Assembly: GCA_020629515.1 (NCBI GenBank) | Contig: JAHDDE010000028.1 | Coordinates: 1 to 45,600 of the forward strand | Length of the DNA: 45,600 bases | DNA from: Saprospiraceae bacterium | Lineage (GTDB): Bacteria > Bacteroidota > Bacteroidia > Chitinophagales > Saprospiraceae | Reading direction: 5' to 3' | In this document: in pieces, positions 7,553 through 17,100 of the stretch | Numbering within the stretch: the stretch's first letter is position 1 | Layout of the letters: every line of letters begins with the position of its first letter | Position numbers and translations under genes: made by a program | The notes under the pieces: generated by a model | The model's database searches: none | What the model saw: the letters and a program-made list of their open reading frames with translations, nothing else | Told to the model about the DNA's origin: nothing

Positions 7553-9028
7553 CTAATAATAGACATAACGTCTGACTTTAGCCACATGCTTCGCCAATCT
7601 AACAACTTGGCAAGTATAACCATACTCGTTATCATACCAAAGATAAACTACTGCGCTTCTTCCATCAGCCGATATGATCGTTGACGGAGCATCGATAATG
7701 AGTGCTGTTGTAGTTCCGACGGCTGAAGACGACACAAATTCTAAATCTGATGAATATCCTATTTGTTCCACCAGATCACCATGAAAAGATGCTTTTTTCA
7801 ATATTAGATCAAGATCACGCAAGCTTACCTCCTTTTCAAATGTCAAATTTAGAACTGCTAAAGAAACATTTGGAGTGGGTACTCTTATAGCATTACCCGT
7901 TAATTTTCCTGACAATCTCGGTAAAACTTTACTTACTGCGCCTGCAGCCCCAGTAGTGGTTAATACCATATTAATAGGTGCTCCTCGTCCTCGTCTTGTT
8001 TTCTTATGGAAATTATCAATTAGGTTTTGATCATTAGTATAGGAATGAATGCTCTCTACATGACCTTTAACAATCCCCAATTCATCATCTAACACTTTTA
8101 GTACGGGTGCAATGGCATTGGTTGTACAAGAAGCTGCACTAAGTATGTTTTCTTGATCAAAATTATAGTCACGCTCATTGACTCCATATACGACATTGGG
8201 CATTTCACCCTTTCCTGGAGCAGTAAGAAGAATTTGAGCAATACCTGGTCTCAAATGCTTCGATAATTCATTTTTTGTCCTCCAAACACCAGTATTATCT
8301 ATGAGTAGCGCTTTATCTATTCCAAATGCGGTATAGTCTATTTCCTCTGGAGCATTGGCATATATCATTTGGATGGTATTACCATTGATCATTAGCTGAC
8401 TACCATCTTCGCTTATATCAATTGGGCCTTGAAAATCTCCATGGATCGAATCAGTAGCCAAAAGAGCCACTCTCTTTTGTGTTTCTTCATATGGACTATC
8501 CATTTTGGGACGCACTACGATTGCTCTTAATCTAAGTTGATCGCCTTTACCCGTTTGAGCAATTATTCGGCGAGCAACTAATCTTCCTATTCTTCCAAAT
8601 CCATATAAAACTATGTCTTTTCTATCTTGATTTTTGGGCGTCGCTTCATCATACTTACCTAACTCTCTTCTTACAAATTCTTCAATATCTACTATTGTAT
8701 TATCTCCAACCCAGTTCAATCCTAAAGCGCCTATATCAATCCTACATGGCGCAAGATGCTTCATTCTTGCAATGGATTTTGCCAATGTCAAAGAATCTTC
8801 AATCTCTAATCTTCTCTTTGAATAGTTAGAGATATACTTATGATTTTTAATCACAGTACTCGGTCGACTATCATAGATATCTCTTCTGAATAAAACCAAC
8901 TCTATACCCCTCTCAAAACGTAATTTTCCTACAATTCTCAACAACTCGAGTGCGTATTGTTCTTTTTCTCTCCATTTGCTTAACGTTGACTCCGAATGCT
9001 TTTTGAATATTGAAATTTCTTGGCTCAC
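7553..9028 (-). CDS. gap: Glyceraldehyde-3-phosphate dehydrogenase, long N-terminal-extended form
   Basis: 491 residues. The Rossmann motif GFGRIGR (143-149) and the catalytic-Cys segment SAASCTTNAIAPVL (Cys301) identify GAPDH. This enzyme converts glyceraldehyde-3-phosphate to 1,3-bisphosphoglycerate with NAD(P). Further conserved blocks are HSYTNDQ, GAAGAVSKVLP and the C-terminal WYDNEYGY. An extra ~135-residue mostly helical N-terminal region, absent from the classical ~335-residue enzyme, is present; similar long GAPDHs occur in Bacteroidota. No other glycolytic gene is adjacent. The ATG at 9028 is preceded by a -7 element at 9061-9068. Confidence 0.9.
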   Translation of the reverse strand: MSQEISIFKKHSESTLSKWREKEQYALELLRIVGKLRFERGIELVLFRRDIYDSRPSTVIKNHKYISNYSKRRLEIEDSLTLAKSIARMKHLAPCRIDIGALGLNWVGDNTIVDIEEFVRRELGKYDEATPKNQDRKDIVLYGFGRIGRLVARRIIAQTGKGDQLRLRAIVVRPKMDSPYEETQKRVALLATDSIHGDFQGPIDISEDGSQLMINGNTIQMIYANAPEEIDYTAFGIDKALLIDNTGVWRTKNELSKHLRPGIAQILLTAPGKGEMPNVVYGVNERDYNFDQENILSAASCTTNAIAPVLKVLDDELGIVKGHVESIHSYTNDQNLIDNFHKKTRRGRGAPINMVLTTTGAAGAVSKVLPRLSGKLTGNAIRVPTPNVSLAVLNLTFEKEVSLRDLDLILKKASFHGDLVEQIGYSSDLEFVSSSAVGTTTALIIDAPSTIISADGRSAVVYLWYDNEYGYTCQVVRLAKHVAKVRRYVYY

Positions 9029-9060
9029 TTAATAAGTATTGTGGTAAATTAAATAAAGCA

Positions 9061-9068
9061 CAAAAATA
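9061..9068 (-). promoter_or_regulatory. Candidate -7 element for gap
   Basis: The minus strand reads TATTTTTG, a full match to TAnnTTTG, 32 bp upstream of the gap ATG. No TTTG at the expected -33 spacing was found. Confidence 0.4.
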
Positions 9069-9231
9069 GATTAACAGAATATTTATTTGTTTACCTAATA
9101 AAAACAATACTATGTTTTCAATTAAATAGAATATTTATAATTAAATTTCACTGCACAAAATGTATAATAGGTAGATAGCTATATTTCCAAAATGTGAGGG
9201 AAGTTCACACTTCATAGTGGCGAATATTTCA

Positions 9232-9239
9232 TAGGTTTG
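9232..9239 (+). promoter_or_regulatory. Candidate -7 element for the ABA4-like gene
   Basis: TAGGTTTG matches TAnnTTTG exactly and lies 28 bp upstream of ATG 9268, implying a leader of about 20 nt. The -33 element is not evident. Confidence 0.4.
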
Positions 9240-9267
9240 ATCAATACTCATTAATTAAAATAACAAT

Positions 9268-9705
9268 ATGACAGCGGATGTACTTTTTAGCTGGGCCAAT
9301 AATGCTGCACTAATTGGGTGGCTTTTGTTGATAATTGTCCCTTCATGGAAATTCACTAAAAAACTGGTTCAAGCTTGTGTGATACCTATTTTATTATCAG
9401 GAGTGTACTTGTTTCTAATTGTGACTCACTTTACAGAAATGCAGGAAGGTGGGTTTGGATCTTTAGAACAATTAGAAATTTTATTCGCTAATAGAAATCT
9501 TATATTATTGGGCTGGGTACATTACTTAGCATTCGATCTATGGATAGGCACATGGGAATATAATGATGCTGTAAAACATGGAATCAATAGATGGGTCCTA
9601 CTACCTTGTCAAATCTTAACTTTCTTAGCAGGACCTGTTGGATTACTCTTATATCTCACCATCAGAAATATCAAAACTCAAAAATTTGACCATGATAATT
9701 TCTAA
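9268..9705 (+). CDS. ABA4-like (DUF4281) integral membrane protein
   Basis: A 145-residue protein with four predicted membrane segments (about 10-25, 34-52, 76-92, 110-130). It carries the ABA4-family pattern LFSWANNAALIGWLLL at the N-terminus and the hallmark NLILLGWVHYLAFDLWIG followed by W(E) and R/K-rich turns. Plant ABA4 is needed for neoxanthin synthesis, but bacterial members have no proven role. The 3' end overlaps the next gene by 14 bp, so they are probably cotranslated. Confidence 0.85.
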   Translation: MTADVLFSWANNAALIGWLLLIIVPSWKFTKKLVQACVIPILLSGVYLFLIVTHFTEMQEGGFGSLEQLEILFANRNLILLGWVHYLAFDLWIGTWEYNDAVKHGINRWVLLPCQILTFLAGPVGLLLYLTIRNIKTQKFDHDNF

Positions 9706-10483
9706 ACAATTCACTGAACTAAGAAAAAGAAGTCCACTTCTTTTTGGGTATGGTATATTTCTAATAGCTACAGCAATAGCACTGCTTCTTCCACTATCTA
9801 TTGATGACAGGACCATTTTAGGAATTAATCCATGGATCAAACCAATTAAGTTTTGCATATCGACTGCTATTTATATTTGGGCTTTTGCGTGGATATCTTT
9901 CGATCTGCCTCATAGATTTAACAAGTGGTCTAAACGCCTAAATACCATAGTTGGAATAAGCCTAATAATCGAAATCCCAATTATCTTAATACAATCGGCC
10001 AGAGGAGTAAGAAGCCACTTCAATTTTGAAACTAATTTTGATGCACTGCTATTTGGCATCATGGGGCTATTTATATTGATCAATACGATTTGCTTGCTTA
10101 TTTTATTAATCCTTTTCCTTTTCAAAAATGATCGTATCAACACAATTTACCTTATCGGGATCCGACTGGGTTTAATAATTATGATGATAGGAAATTGGGT
10201 AGGTCAAGTCATGATCAATCAAGGTCAACACGCCGTAGGTGTAAGGGATGGAGGTGAAGGTATACCTTTTTTAAATTGGAGTACAGAAGGCGGAGATTTG
10301 CGTATAGCACATTTCTTGGGACTACATGCCCTCCAGATCATGCCTTTATCGGCACATTATATCAATCAATTGGACATCAATCACAATACAAAGAAACTTT
10401 GTATCTATGGTATTGCAATGATTTATACAGCTTTTATCATTCTATTATATCGGCAAGCACTTTCTGGCTCACCATTATTTTGA
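9692..10483 (+). CDS. Polytopic membrane protein of unknown function
   Basis: About 263 residues with some seven hydrophobic segments. ATG 9692 (MIISKQFTELRKRSPLL) is preferred; a longer frame from 9638 would need a 68-bp overlap and adds a polar sequence. Notable blocks are LGINPWIKPIKFCISTAIY in the second helix, an Asn/Trp/His-rich segment (GNWVGQVMINQGQHAVG) and FLNWSTEGGDLRIAHFLGLHALQIMPL, whose two His could bind metal or haem. I do not recognise a named family. Translational overlap with the ABA4-like gene suggests a shared function. The stop codon overlaps the convergent DUF3089 gene by 9 bp. Confidence 0.75.
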   Translation: MIISKQFTELRKRSPLLFGYGIFLIATAIALLLPLSIDDRTILGINPWIKPIKFCISTAIYIWAFAWISFDLPHRFNKWSKRLNTIVGISLIIEIPIILIQSARGVRSHFNFETNFDALLFGIMGLFILINTICLLILLILFLFKNDRINTIYLIGIRLGLIIMMIGNWVGQVMINQGQHAVGVRDGGEGIPFLNWSTEGGDLRIAHFLGLHALQIMPLSAHYINQLDINHNTKKLCIYGIAMIYTAFIILLYRQALSGSPLF

Positions 10484-11524
10484 TGTACCTAAATTTCCAG
10501 ATCGAAAAGTATTAGCTCTATGTGCCGCATTTTCTCTGATATTAAAGTAAAAAAAGTTTATATCAGCGATGTGATAGTTCTTGGTACCAAATAAAAATGA
10601 CCATGGAAATTTTGGTTTAGTCACATACAATAATCCATCTATGGAAGTAGCATCTACAAGTTCTGGATATACTTTATCAAATTTTCGAAGTATTGCTCCT
10701 TGGTTGAACTCCTTATTCTGATAGTCGCTTGATAAATTCCAACTTAATGGATTTGTGACAAGAATAGTATCTCCATGAGGGATATGTGTTGGTACATAAT
10801 CCTTTCGAAAAGTTCTCCAGCTGACAAAGCAGTTCGTATCATCTTTATTATCACATGGATCTATGTGTTTAAACTCATCTACTTTAATCGGCATTCCTAC
10901 CAAATAAGCCGCAATTAATCTATTACGCATCATCTCATCGGTATCAAAGAATTCGTGCAACAAATTTTTTGCGTGCACTGTACCTTGACTATGGGCGGCG
11001 ATCAAGATGCTTCTACCCTGATTATGATTTTTAAGATAGTACTGAAAAGCAGACTTAACATCTTCGTATGCCTTTAAGAGTGCTTTATTACCCAAGGCTC
11101 GATCATTGGTATAAAATGATTCGATATGTGCTTGTCGATAACGTGGAGCCCATACTCTCCCCGCGGCATTAAAACAACTCGCTTGATATAGGATAGTAGT
11201 ATTATCAGTATGCTCATTCAATTTTTGGTCAGATAGAATAGCATTCCATTTTATATCACCCTTATAGGATGTATAAGTGGTGGGGTGAATAAAAAAAACA
11301 TCTACATCATGATCTACCCTATCATTAACCCCTTGACTGGGAATTCGATCTGCAGGATCAATTTTATCTGGATGGGCAGCCCAGTTATCTATGGCACTAT
11401 AATCTACCACTTCTTGTGTTTCCTCAGTAATAACTAATGGAAGAGAACCTTTGCAACTCGATAACCATATCCCTCCACTCAACAGAATAAAAAATAACTT
11501 ACCATTCATATTAAAAAAATACAT
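10475..11524 (-). CDS. DUF3089 family alpha/beta-hydrolase lipoprotein
   Basis: A protein of 349 residues, or 344 if the second Met at 11509 is used; the second start gives a tidier signal MNGKLFFILLSGGIW. A lipobox LSSC (Cys24) predicts envelope lipidation. The DUF3089 signature is clear: VDVFFIHPTTYTS (75-87), YQASCFNAAGRVWAPRYRQA (113-132) and the nucleophile elbow AAHSQGT (Ser179). A late His in YHIADINFFYFNI could complete the triad. The substrate is unknown; lipase or esterase activity is the natural guess from the fold. It is convergent with the preceding membrane-protein gene. Confidence 0.85.
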   Translation of the reverse strand: MYFFNMNGKLFFILLSGGIWLSSCKGSLPLVITEETQEVVDYSAIDNWAAHPDKIDPADRIPSQGVNDRVDHDVDVFFIHPTTYTSYKGDIKWNAILSDQKLNEHTDNTTILYQASCFNAAGRVWAPRYRQAHIESFYTNDRALGNKALLKAYEDVKSAFQYYLKNHNQGRSILIAAHSQGTVHAKNLLHEFFDTDEMMRNRLIAAYLVGMPIKVDEFKHIDPCDNKDDTNCFVSWRTFRKDYVPTHIPHGDTILVTNPLSWNLSSDYQNKEFNQGAILRKFDKVYPELVDATSIDGLLYVTKPKFPWSFLFGTKNYHIADINFFYFNIRENAAHRANTFRSGNLGTSK

Positions 11525-11750
11525 ATTCGATAACCCCTATTTTTTTAAAATGAAAATATAGCTAACTGTCTTAAATTTTACATTTTTTATTATCTATGTA
11601 GGCGAATTGTGGCAAATAGAAGTGTCATATTCGCATCAACCAGAAAACCTATACATCCAATCTATCGTGGTAGCACCCTGCCACACTAACCATTGAAAAA
11701 AACCCTACCAAACCAGGAAACAGCAATTGTTAACCTGAGTATTGATATTG

Positions 11751-13670
11751 GTGAAAACTGCACTGCTATACATCTGTATACTATTTCCTATCATTCTATT
11801 TAGTCAGAATGAATCATACTCAATTATTGGACAAGAAATTAATAGGTCGTTAAAAAACAACCCGAAGCCTCCCATTTATAAACCTTTATCTAAAGCCAAA
11901 ACCAATAGCGCCCTCTCAACAGTATATACTTTTAAGCCCATTAACATTCTCAAAGACCACAATGAATTGATACGACTTCAATTATTAAACTTTGAAGGAG
12001 AGGAATTGGAGCTTATTCTCAAAAGAATAAATTTGTTTCAATCTCACTCCAACTGGTCAAAGCAAAATACTTTTCGTGGTATTATAAAAGGCAACCCAAA
12101 CTCCCTAGCTACCTTGAATATCTCGGACCAGGGTATATCTGGGATCATATCAGATCAAAAAGGAAATACCATTCTACAACCAGTAGATAATTCTGATCAT
12201 AATGTTTTAATAGAAGTTTTTAAGGACACCGAAAAACAAGCTAATAACTGGACTTGTCAAAATGACAACCATTCCAACGAAATATCAGAATTTAAGGGTG
12301 ACGACTATAAACAAAAAAATAATGACCTAAACGAAATATCCCTTTATATAGAATGTGATTATGCATTATACCTGAAAAATGGCTCTTCTATTGAACAGAC
12401 TATGAACTACATTACAGGAGTATTTAACGAAGTCGCCGCAATATATGCTAATGAGAATATTACTCTAACCATCGATGATATAAAGATTTGGTCTACGGAA
12501 GACCCATATGATTCTAATTCTGCTGTAAGTGCATTAAAAAGTTTTAAAAACAAGCTAAACAATAATTTCAATGCCGACTTGGCACATCTCATATCTGGAT
12601 CAAGTCATGGCAACGGTGGTTTAGCATATATCAATAGCCTATGCAATAAATCAAGAGGCTATGCCTACAGCAATGTCACCGGGAAATATTCTAACAGAAA
12701 TTCTTATTCATGGGATGTACATGTGATAGCTCATGAGTTAGGCCACAATTTGGGTTCTCCACATACTCACGACTGTACTTGGGGGGATAATAATGATGAA
12801 GCACTTGACGATTGTTACTCTACAGACTGTAATCAGCTTAATCAAAATTATGCTGGGACTATCATGAGTTATTGTCATCTTACTCCTGAAGGGATTAATT
12901 TTTCTAAGGGATTTGGCCAAGAACCTGGAGACCTGATAAGAAGCAATGTCGCAGAGTGTCTCAATGAACAATTCATAAATTGTTATAACGCCGTATCTAT
13001 TAACGAAACCGGCACCTATTCTATAAAAGGACCACAATGGGGTGCAGGTGCTCATCATGCGGATGCTGCGAATGCCTCATGGGTAGAATTTGTACCGCAT
13101 ACCAATGGCCATATAAGTATAAAAAGTTGTAATCAAGGGGTCGATACACGCCTTTTCATTTATCAAGGAAACTGTGATAATTTAATACAATTAAAACATT
13201 CTGATGACGAATGCAATATCGGCAATGGACTCAACTATGCTTCTTTTGTTGATAGCTTAGTAGTCACTGTTGGCACGAGATATTTCATAGAGTGGGATAG
13301 CAAGTGGTCTCCTAATGGTTTTGACATGGACTTTCTATATGAATTTGAAATAATAGAAGACCCATGTAACAATGGCATACTCGACAAAGGTGAACAAGAA
13401 ATAGACTGTGGAGGACCATCTTGTGTACCATGTAGTGCATGCAACAACTTCGTAGAACCTGAAGAAACTATCAAAGACTCCGTCGAATATCGCATAAGTG
13501 GAGCCATCGCGTTGAAATCTACGGTATTATCTACTGGCAACCTTAATATATCGAGTCAAGAAGAAATAGAATTTGGACCAGGTTTTGAAATGAAAATGGG
13601 CGCACAATTACAAACAACTATCGAGGGCTGCCAAGAATATTATGATAGAATCTCTGATGCCGATTTATAG
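11751..13670 (+). CDS. Secreted reprolysin-like (M12B-type) zinc metalloprotease
   Basis: About 639 residues. No ATG start is available: GTG 11751 (or TTG 11742/11748) gives a signal peptide ending near FSQ. Residue numbers here count from 11742. A propeptide-like region (about 25-190) is followed by the metzincin catalytic domain with HELGHNLGSPH (His331, Glu332, His335, His341) and the Met-turn GTIMSYCHL. A beta-sandwich domain follows (about 415-540), then a Cys-rich stalk CNNGILDKGEQEIDCGG. The C-terminal ~60 residues resemble the '3-coathanger stack' seen at the end of Bacteroidota secreted proteins (FGPGFEMKMGAQ) rather than a canonical T9SS CTD. It should be an extracellular protease. 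Confidence 0.85.
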   Translation: MKTALLYICILFPIILFSQNESYSIIGQEINRSLKNNPKPPIYKPLSKAKTNSALSTVYTFKPINILKDHNELIRLQLLNFEGEELELILKRINLFQSHSNWSKQNTFRGIIKGNPNSLATLNISDQGISGIISDQKGNTILQPVDNSDHNVLIEVFKDTEKQANNWTCQNDNHSNEISEFKGDDYKQKNNDLNEISLYIECDYALYLKNGSSIEQTMNYITGVFNEVAAIYANENITLTIDDIKIWSTEDPYDSNSAVSALKSFKNKLNNNFNADLAHLISGSSHGNGGLAYINSLCNKSRGYAYSNVTGKYSNRNSYSWDVHVIAHELGHNLGSPHTHDCTWGDNNDEALDDCYSTDCNQLNQNYAGTIMSYCHLTPEGINFSKGFGQEPGDLIRSNVAECLNEQFINCYNAVSINETGTYSIKGPQWGAGAHHADAANASWVEFVPHTNGHISIKSCNQGVDTRLFIYQGNCDNLIQLKHSDDECNIGNGLNYASFVDSLVVTVGTRYFIEWDSKWSPNGFDMDFLYEFEIIEDPCNNGILDKGEQEIDCGGPSCVPCSACNNFVEPEETIKDSVEYRISGAIALKSTVLSTGNLNISSQEEIEFGPGFEMKMGAQLQTTIEGCQEYYDRISDADL

Positions 13671-14021
13671 CCTCAATATATCTGTGGGACTAATACAGAG
13701 CATCGCCTTATTACCTCTAAGGGCAATTGGAGCTTTTAACAAATGAGGATTGTGTTTTAACACATTAATCCAACCTTCTTCATCAAGTTCCTTCCCCCTT
13801 AACTTTTGCTGATATTCTGGGAGTGCTTTGTTAAATAATTTTTTGGGCTCCAACTCCAGATTATTGAGAATAACTTGCCATGTAGTCGAACTACAATTTG
13901 CTTTTTGATGGCTAAAGGACTTTATATGTGGTGTAAGGGATTTAGCATAAGCCACAGTTTTTCTGTCAGAGGCGGATTTAGGATTGTAATAAATCAAAAT
14001 TTCTCGAGGATTGGTCTTCAT
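13665..14021 (-). CDS. ArsC/Spx-fold thioredoxin-like protein lacking the catalytic cysteine
   Basis: The 118-residue protein aligns by eye with the ArsC/Spx family: an N-terminal beta strand ILIYYNP, the helix start after the active-site loop, and the C-terminal LKAPIALRGNKAMLC segment where ArsC binds arsenate through Arg. The active-site position reads NPKSASDRKT, so the CxxC or CX5R cysteine is replaced by Ser/Ala. Reductase activity is therefore unlikely, and a binding or regulatory role is inferred. Its stop overlaps the convergent protease gene by 6 bp. Confidence 0.7.
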   Translation of the reverse strand: MKTNPREILIYYNPKSASDRKTVAYAKSLTPHIKSFSHQKANCSSTTWQVILNNLELEPKKLFNKALPEYQQKLRGKELDEEGWINVLKHNPHLLKAPIALRGNKAMLCISPTDILRL

Positions 14022-14149
14022 AATAAATAACTATTTGACCTAATATAACGAAATATTTGCCAATAACTATTATATCAATGTTTAATTTTGTTCTTATATT
14101 TTAATGCAATCTTTTATTTCAAATTTATTTATCCAATCGATTTATTATT

Positions 14150-17100
14150 CTATCTCGCTATTACTGCCGTTCTTATTGACGAATATCTCCCAGATTTGAG
14201 CTCAATGAATATTGTATTAGCAGAAGTATTTAAGTCATCTGATAGGACTTTGACCTCTGTTAATCCTCTTGGGTATATACCACTGAGATCTTTGAGCAAT
14301 ACGCCGTTCATATCATATATGTACAATTCTATACTTTTTCGACCAGACAACGAAAATCGAATGTTAGTTTGATCAATGAATGGATTAGGCTGATTGGACA
14401 TCAGTTTATCGTCTATTGACTGCATTACTCCAGAGGCATCACTAAAACTCAATAGCGCTTTATATTCATTAAAATCGGTATCATAAATTAAACTTGGGAT
14501 ATCCCCATCTGATATAGATAGATTTTCACTTAACCTGCCGTCAACATTCGATCTAATCAAGATACTGAACAATTCTTCAGACTCATAGGCATATTTGGAG
14601 GCAACTATATTTACATCACCCTCATCATGTATCAAAAAGTCATTCTGTCCAATATTGAATTTACCTGCCTCAACACCGATTACTTTAATGTTTTTAGTAG
14701 ATAAACTTAATTGACATCCTATCATATCCTTTGTACCCGCAATTTTTAGTGGCACGACATATTCTTCTCCATTTTTTAATTCTATGTCATTAACTTTTAG
14801 CTCTATCTTTTTCTGATCTCTAACATTGGATTTGAGACTATTAGCGACCACATTACCTGAAACGTCACCTATTTTGATTCCAATCCAGTTAAGATCCATT
14901 TCATCTTTATCGAGTTTATCAATGTCTATAGACTCATCAAATTGGTATGGATTATTCTCATCTAACCCTGGATCCTCCGGTAGGAATACCCAGCTATCAT
15001 TGTCAGGAAAGTAATCAACTTGGCCCAATAAAACTTTGCGCAACTGAGCCAAGTCAATCGCAGAAATTCTACCATCCTTATTAATATCCGCCGCAATAAG
15101 ATGAATTTTAGATTCTAAATCTGCTATACCCAATAAATATTGTTGAATAAGCACCATATCTAAAGCTGATACCCCATTGAGGATATCATCATTTTTATGA
15201 GGACTCAACTCATAGGACTCATACATGGCTAAAGAAGGAAAAACATAAGTACCTTGTGAGGTAGTTGAATCATATAATTCCTGGTTTAACTGAACAGACA
15301 CAGCCTCGATCATCTGATCATCCCAAGTACGGATGTACCCCCCTATAGAGGCTAACTCTTTTTCATCACATCCTCCGGGAGTCGCCCCTCTGTTGAGATA
15401 AAGATCTATATCCTCCGACTCTATAGATACGGTCTCACCATTATAACAAAAGATAAAGTCATCGTCGATGCAGTCTATTATATTATCTTGATCTCTATCG
15501 GTCATATCCATTATCCCAGTACATGGACATCCATTGACCATAACATCATTTGTAGTACAAGGATCCCCATCATCGCAAGGAATGGCTTCGCTTTTGGATA
15601 TAACTTCGATATAGGATTCTATGTCAGAGACATTTCCTGACACATCCATTATTCTAATGATCACCTTTACTTTTGTTCCTATATCAGAACAACACATAAA
15701 TATCTTATCCCTAAATATTTCATCAATGGTTAATTCTCCATCCTTATTTTGATCCTGCTTGCTTAATCCTTCTTCGCATTGATCTCTCATTTCAAAAGTT
15801 GAAAGCACCCCATTGGCCATAATTTCATTTACCTCAGACAATCTGGCAATCTTAATATCAATAGGTCCACAGGCATCACCACTGGCATTGTCAAATGCTA
15901 ATGCCTCTATCCACATCGTGCTATTCTCTGTATAAGTTAAACTCAATCCATCGATTATAACAGGTACAGGTGGAGTACTCTCATGCACAATTACCACAAT
16001 AGATCGCGATGTAGTATTACCACAGTTATCAACTGCTTTGATATCGATGGTTTGTGTACCAGCAGGCACCCTTTGTATAAAATATCCATCAAAAGAATAA
16101 TCCTCTATAAAAATTTTAGGTGATGGATCACAATTGTCTTCTATTACGATCTGACCAGATAAATCTATATCCCCCTCACATAAGAATCCCGCCAATTCTA
16201 CTCTTAACGTATCAGATAAAAGGGCAAAAGTCGGGGCCTCTTTGTCCATAACAAACAAGAATTGATTGGCTGACTTGACTTGATTAGTACACCAATCCAC
16301 TATAGACCAACTTCTCATGATTTTCTGCGAACCAAAACCACATTCACCTCCTAAGTTTTGATCAGTGAAATCAATCGCCAAATTGCAAAAATGATTATTC
16401 TGATGACGATGTAATTGGTTAAGAGCTACGGTATCCCCATCTCTTACTAAGAAGGGTACAGATTGTAAATATTCGGGAGTTACATCAGCATCACAGCTTA
16501 TATTAGAGACATCATTTGGAAAAATCACATCATCAATCGGCTCTTCAATAATGGCGATCATCGCAGTATCTAAGTGGACTACTCTTCCGTCCTGATGCAT
16601 AGCGCTGTATATGCGGCCTACACTGCCTTGACCACAATTTATAGCGGCAAAAGAAACATCATTGATTACTAATAACCAATCAGCCAAACATGTTTGTTTT
16701 AATAGTTCTTCTTCATATTGAGCAACAGATAGAACAGGAAGCCCTTTTGAGTTTGAATTATAAAATTCAATAATATCTGTTGGGACAAAATCTACCACAT
16801 TGGTACAACTTGTTTTTAATACCTCTGTGTAAAAGTTGAATTGAGGATCTATTTTATATTCAATATTGATATTGGACCAGCAAACAACTTGATCATTACA
16901 TGGATTGATCAATTTTACTTCCAGAGGCCCCGACAAATCAGCGGAAGAAATATCATTTTCTTCAATGAGCTTTCCCGATATATCACGGATTTCTAATAAA
17001 AAGTCCTGTATTCCTGGGATATCATTTAGTGTCAATAAATCAGGAGACAATTCAATTTGGCATGTATTAACAATACTTAGGTTTAAGTCATTAATACAGC

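Noticed and set aside
9638-9691. Longer start for the polytopic membrane protein
   Set aside because: It would add 18 polar residues (MDYSYISPSEIS…) inside the ABA4-like gene. The start at 9692 fits better with the coupling overlap.
11640-11700. Imperfect inverted repeat (GTGG…CCAC) upstream of the metalloprotease
   Set aside because: Only four base pairs flank a 10-nt loop; this is expected by chance.
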